The position numbers were made by a program, and so were the translations under genes. This document shows positions 63,883 through 64,000 of a stretch of DNA of 64,000 nt, in pieces. Every line of letters begins with the position of its first letter. The stretch's first letter is position 1. A model generated the notes under the pieces. It searched no databases. It was not told the origin of the DNA and saw nothing but the letters and a program-made list of their open reading frames with translations. The DNA is from Patescibacteria group bacterium. GTDB lineage: Bacteria; Patescibacteriota; Gracilibacteria; UBA1369. Location: contig CAUJCM010000001.1 of NCBI GenBank assembly GCA_963169655.1, forward strand, positions 62,001 to 126,000. Reading direction: 5' to 3'.

Positions 63883-64000
63883 TTACTTTTTATCGCTTAC
63901 AGTTAATTGTTTGCGACCTTTTGCTCTTCTGGCAGATAGTACATCACGACCACCTTTAGTTTTCATTCTGGTAAGGAAACCATGCATCTTTTTATGCTTT
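63883..64000 (-). CDS. rpmH: 50S ribosomal protein L34, 3' part only
   Basis: The C-terminal 38 codons are visible: [20 protein letters not shown], then [18 protein letters not shown], the L34 signature (HGFxxRMxTKxGRxVLxxRRxKGRKxL). The start is beyond the right edge. It is the first gene of the rpmH-rnpA-yidC-khpB unit; dnaA is the usual neighbour on the other side. Confidence 0.95.
   Translation of the reverse strand, partial: KHKKMHGFLTRMKTKGGRDVLSARRAKGRKQLTVSDKK

Overview
The window is visibly AT-rich and carries one very dense, almost entirely minus-strand block of core genes. It looks like a member of the Candidate Phyla Radiation (Patescibacteria); I cannot place it more precisely. 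The evidence is a complete S10-spc-alpha ribosomal region that lacks rpmD (L30), a shortened HrcA, many ribosomal proteins with charged low-complexity tails, three-SLH and FecR/DUF5667-type envelope proteins, and almost no Shine-Dalgarno sequences. UGA is a stop codon (36992-36994), so this is not the UGA=Gly code of Gracilibacteria/Absconditabacteria.

Layout, left to right (most genes read right to left). 1-4.1 kb: rsmA (cut by the edge), a DUF167 gene, a P-type Ca2+-ATPase and trmD. A strong terminator separates them from 4.2-24.3 kb: rpsI-rplM-rplQ-rpoA-rpsD-rpsK-rpsM-rpmJ-infA, then map-adk-secY-rplO...rplC-rpsJ-tuf and fusA. A plus-strand surface-protein gene (24.5-25.4 kb) interrupts the str cluster before rpsG-rpsL. 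26.4-34.8 kb is rpoC-ssb-rpoB, with ssb between the two polymerase genes. 35-37.8 kb is a FtsX/MacB-type permease, its ATPase and a TIM-barrel protein. 38.2-44.7 kb is serS-rpiB-dnaK, grpE-hrcA and gap, with two CIRCE operators. 45-49 kb is plus-strand: rsmH, a FtsL-like protein, an ECF sigma factor and a membrane FecR protein. 49.3-53 kb is cell-wall work: mraY, a DD-carboxypeptidase and an LCP ligase. 53-55.7 kb holds a lipoprotein and comEC. 55.6-59.9 kb holds two membrane methyltransferases, a degenerate ribonucleotide-reductase homologue, nrnA and a three-cysteine ferredoxin. 60-64 kb holds tRNA-Glu, a second FtsL-like protein, an SLH-RlpA protein, khpB, yidC, rnpA and the end of rpmH. 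The rpmH-rnpA-yidC-khpB order suggests that dnaA and oriC lie just beyond the right edge; genes are mostly transcribed away from it.

Two things stand out as possibly undescribed. First, the roughly 295-nt leader between the CIRCE-controlled promoter and dnaK holds two diverged copies of one structured RNA, spaced exactly 100 nt apart. Four helices are conserved, and four base pairs change on both sides in a compensating way. Second, the 627-residue protein at 56.7-58.6 kb keeps the ATP-cone and barrel signatures of a class II ribonucleotide reductase but has lost every catalytic cysteine and glycine motif, so it looks like a pseudoenzyme.

Promoters are unusually readable: good -35/-10 pairs precede tuf, infA, rpsL, fusA, rpoB, dnaK, hrcA, gap, tRNA-Glu and others. 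The translation-gene promoters share a TTGCAATC start and GC-rich discriminators.
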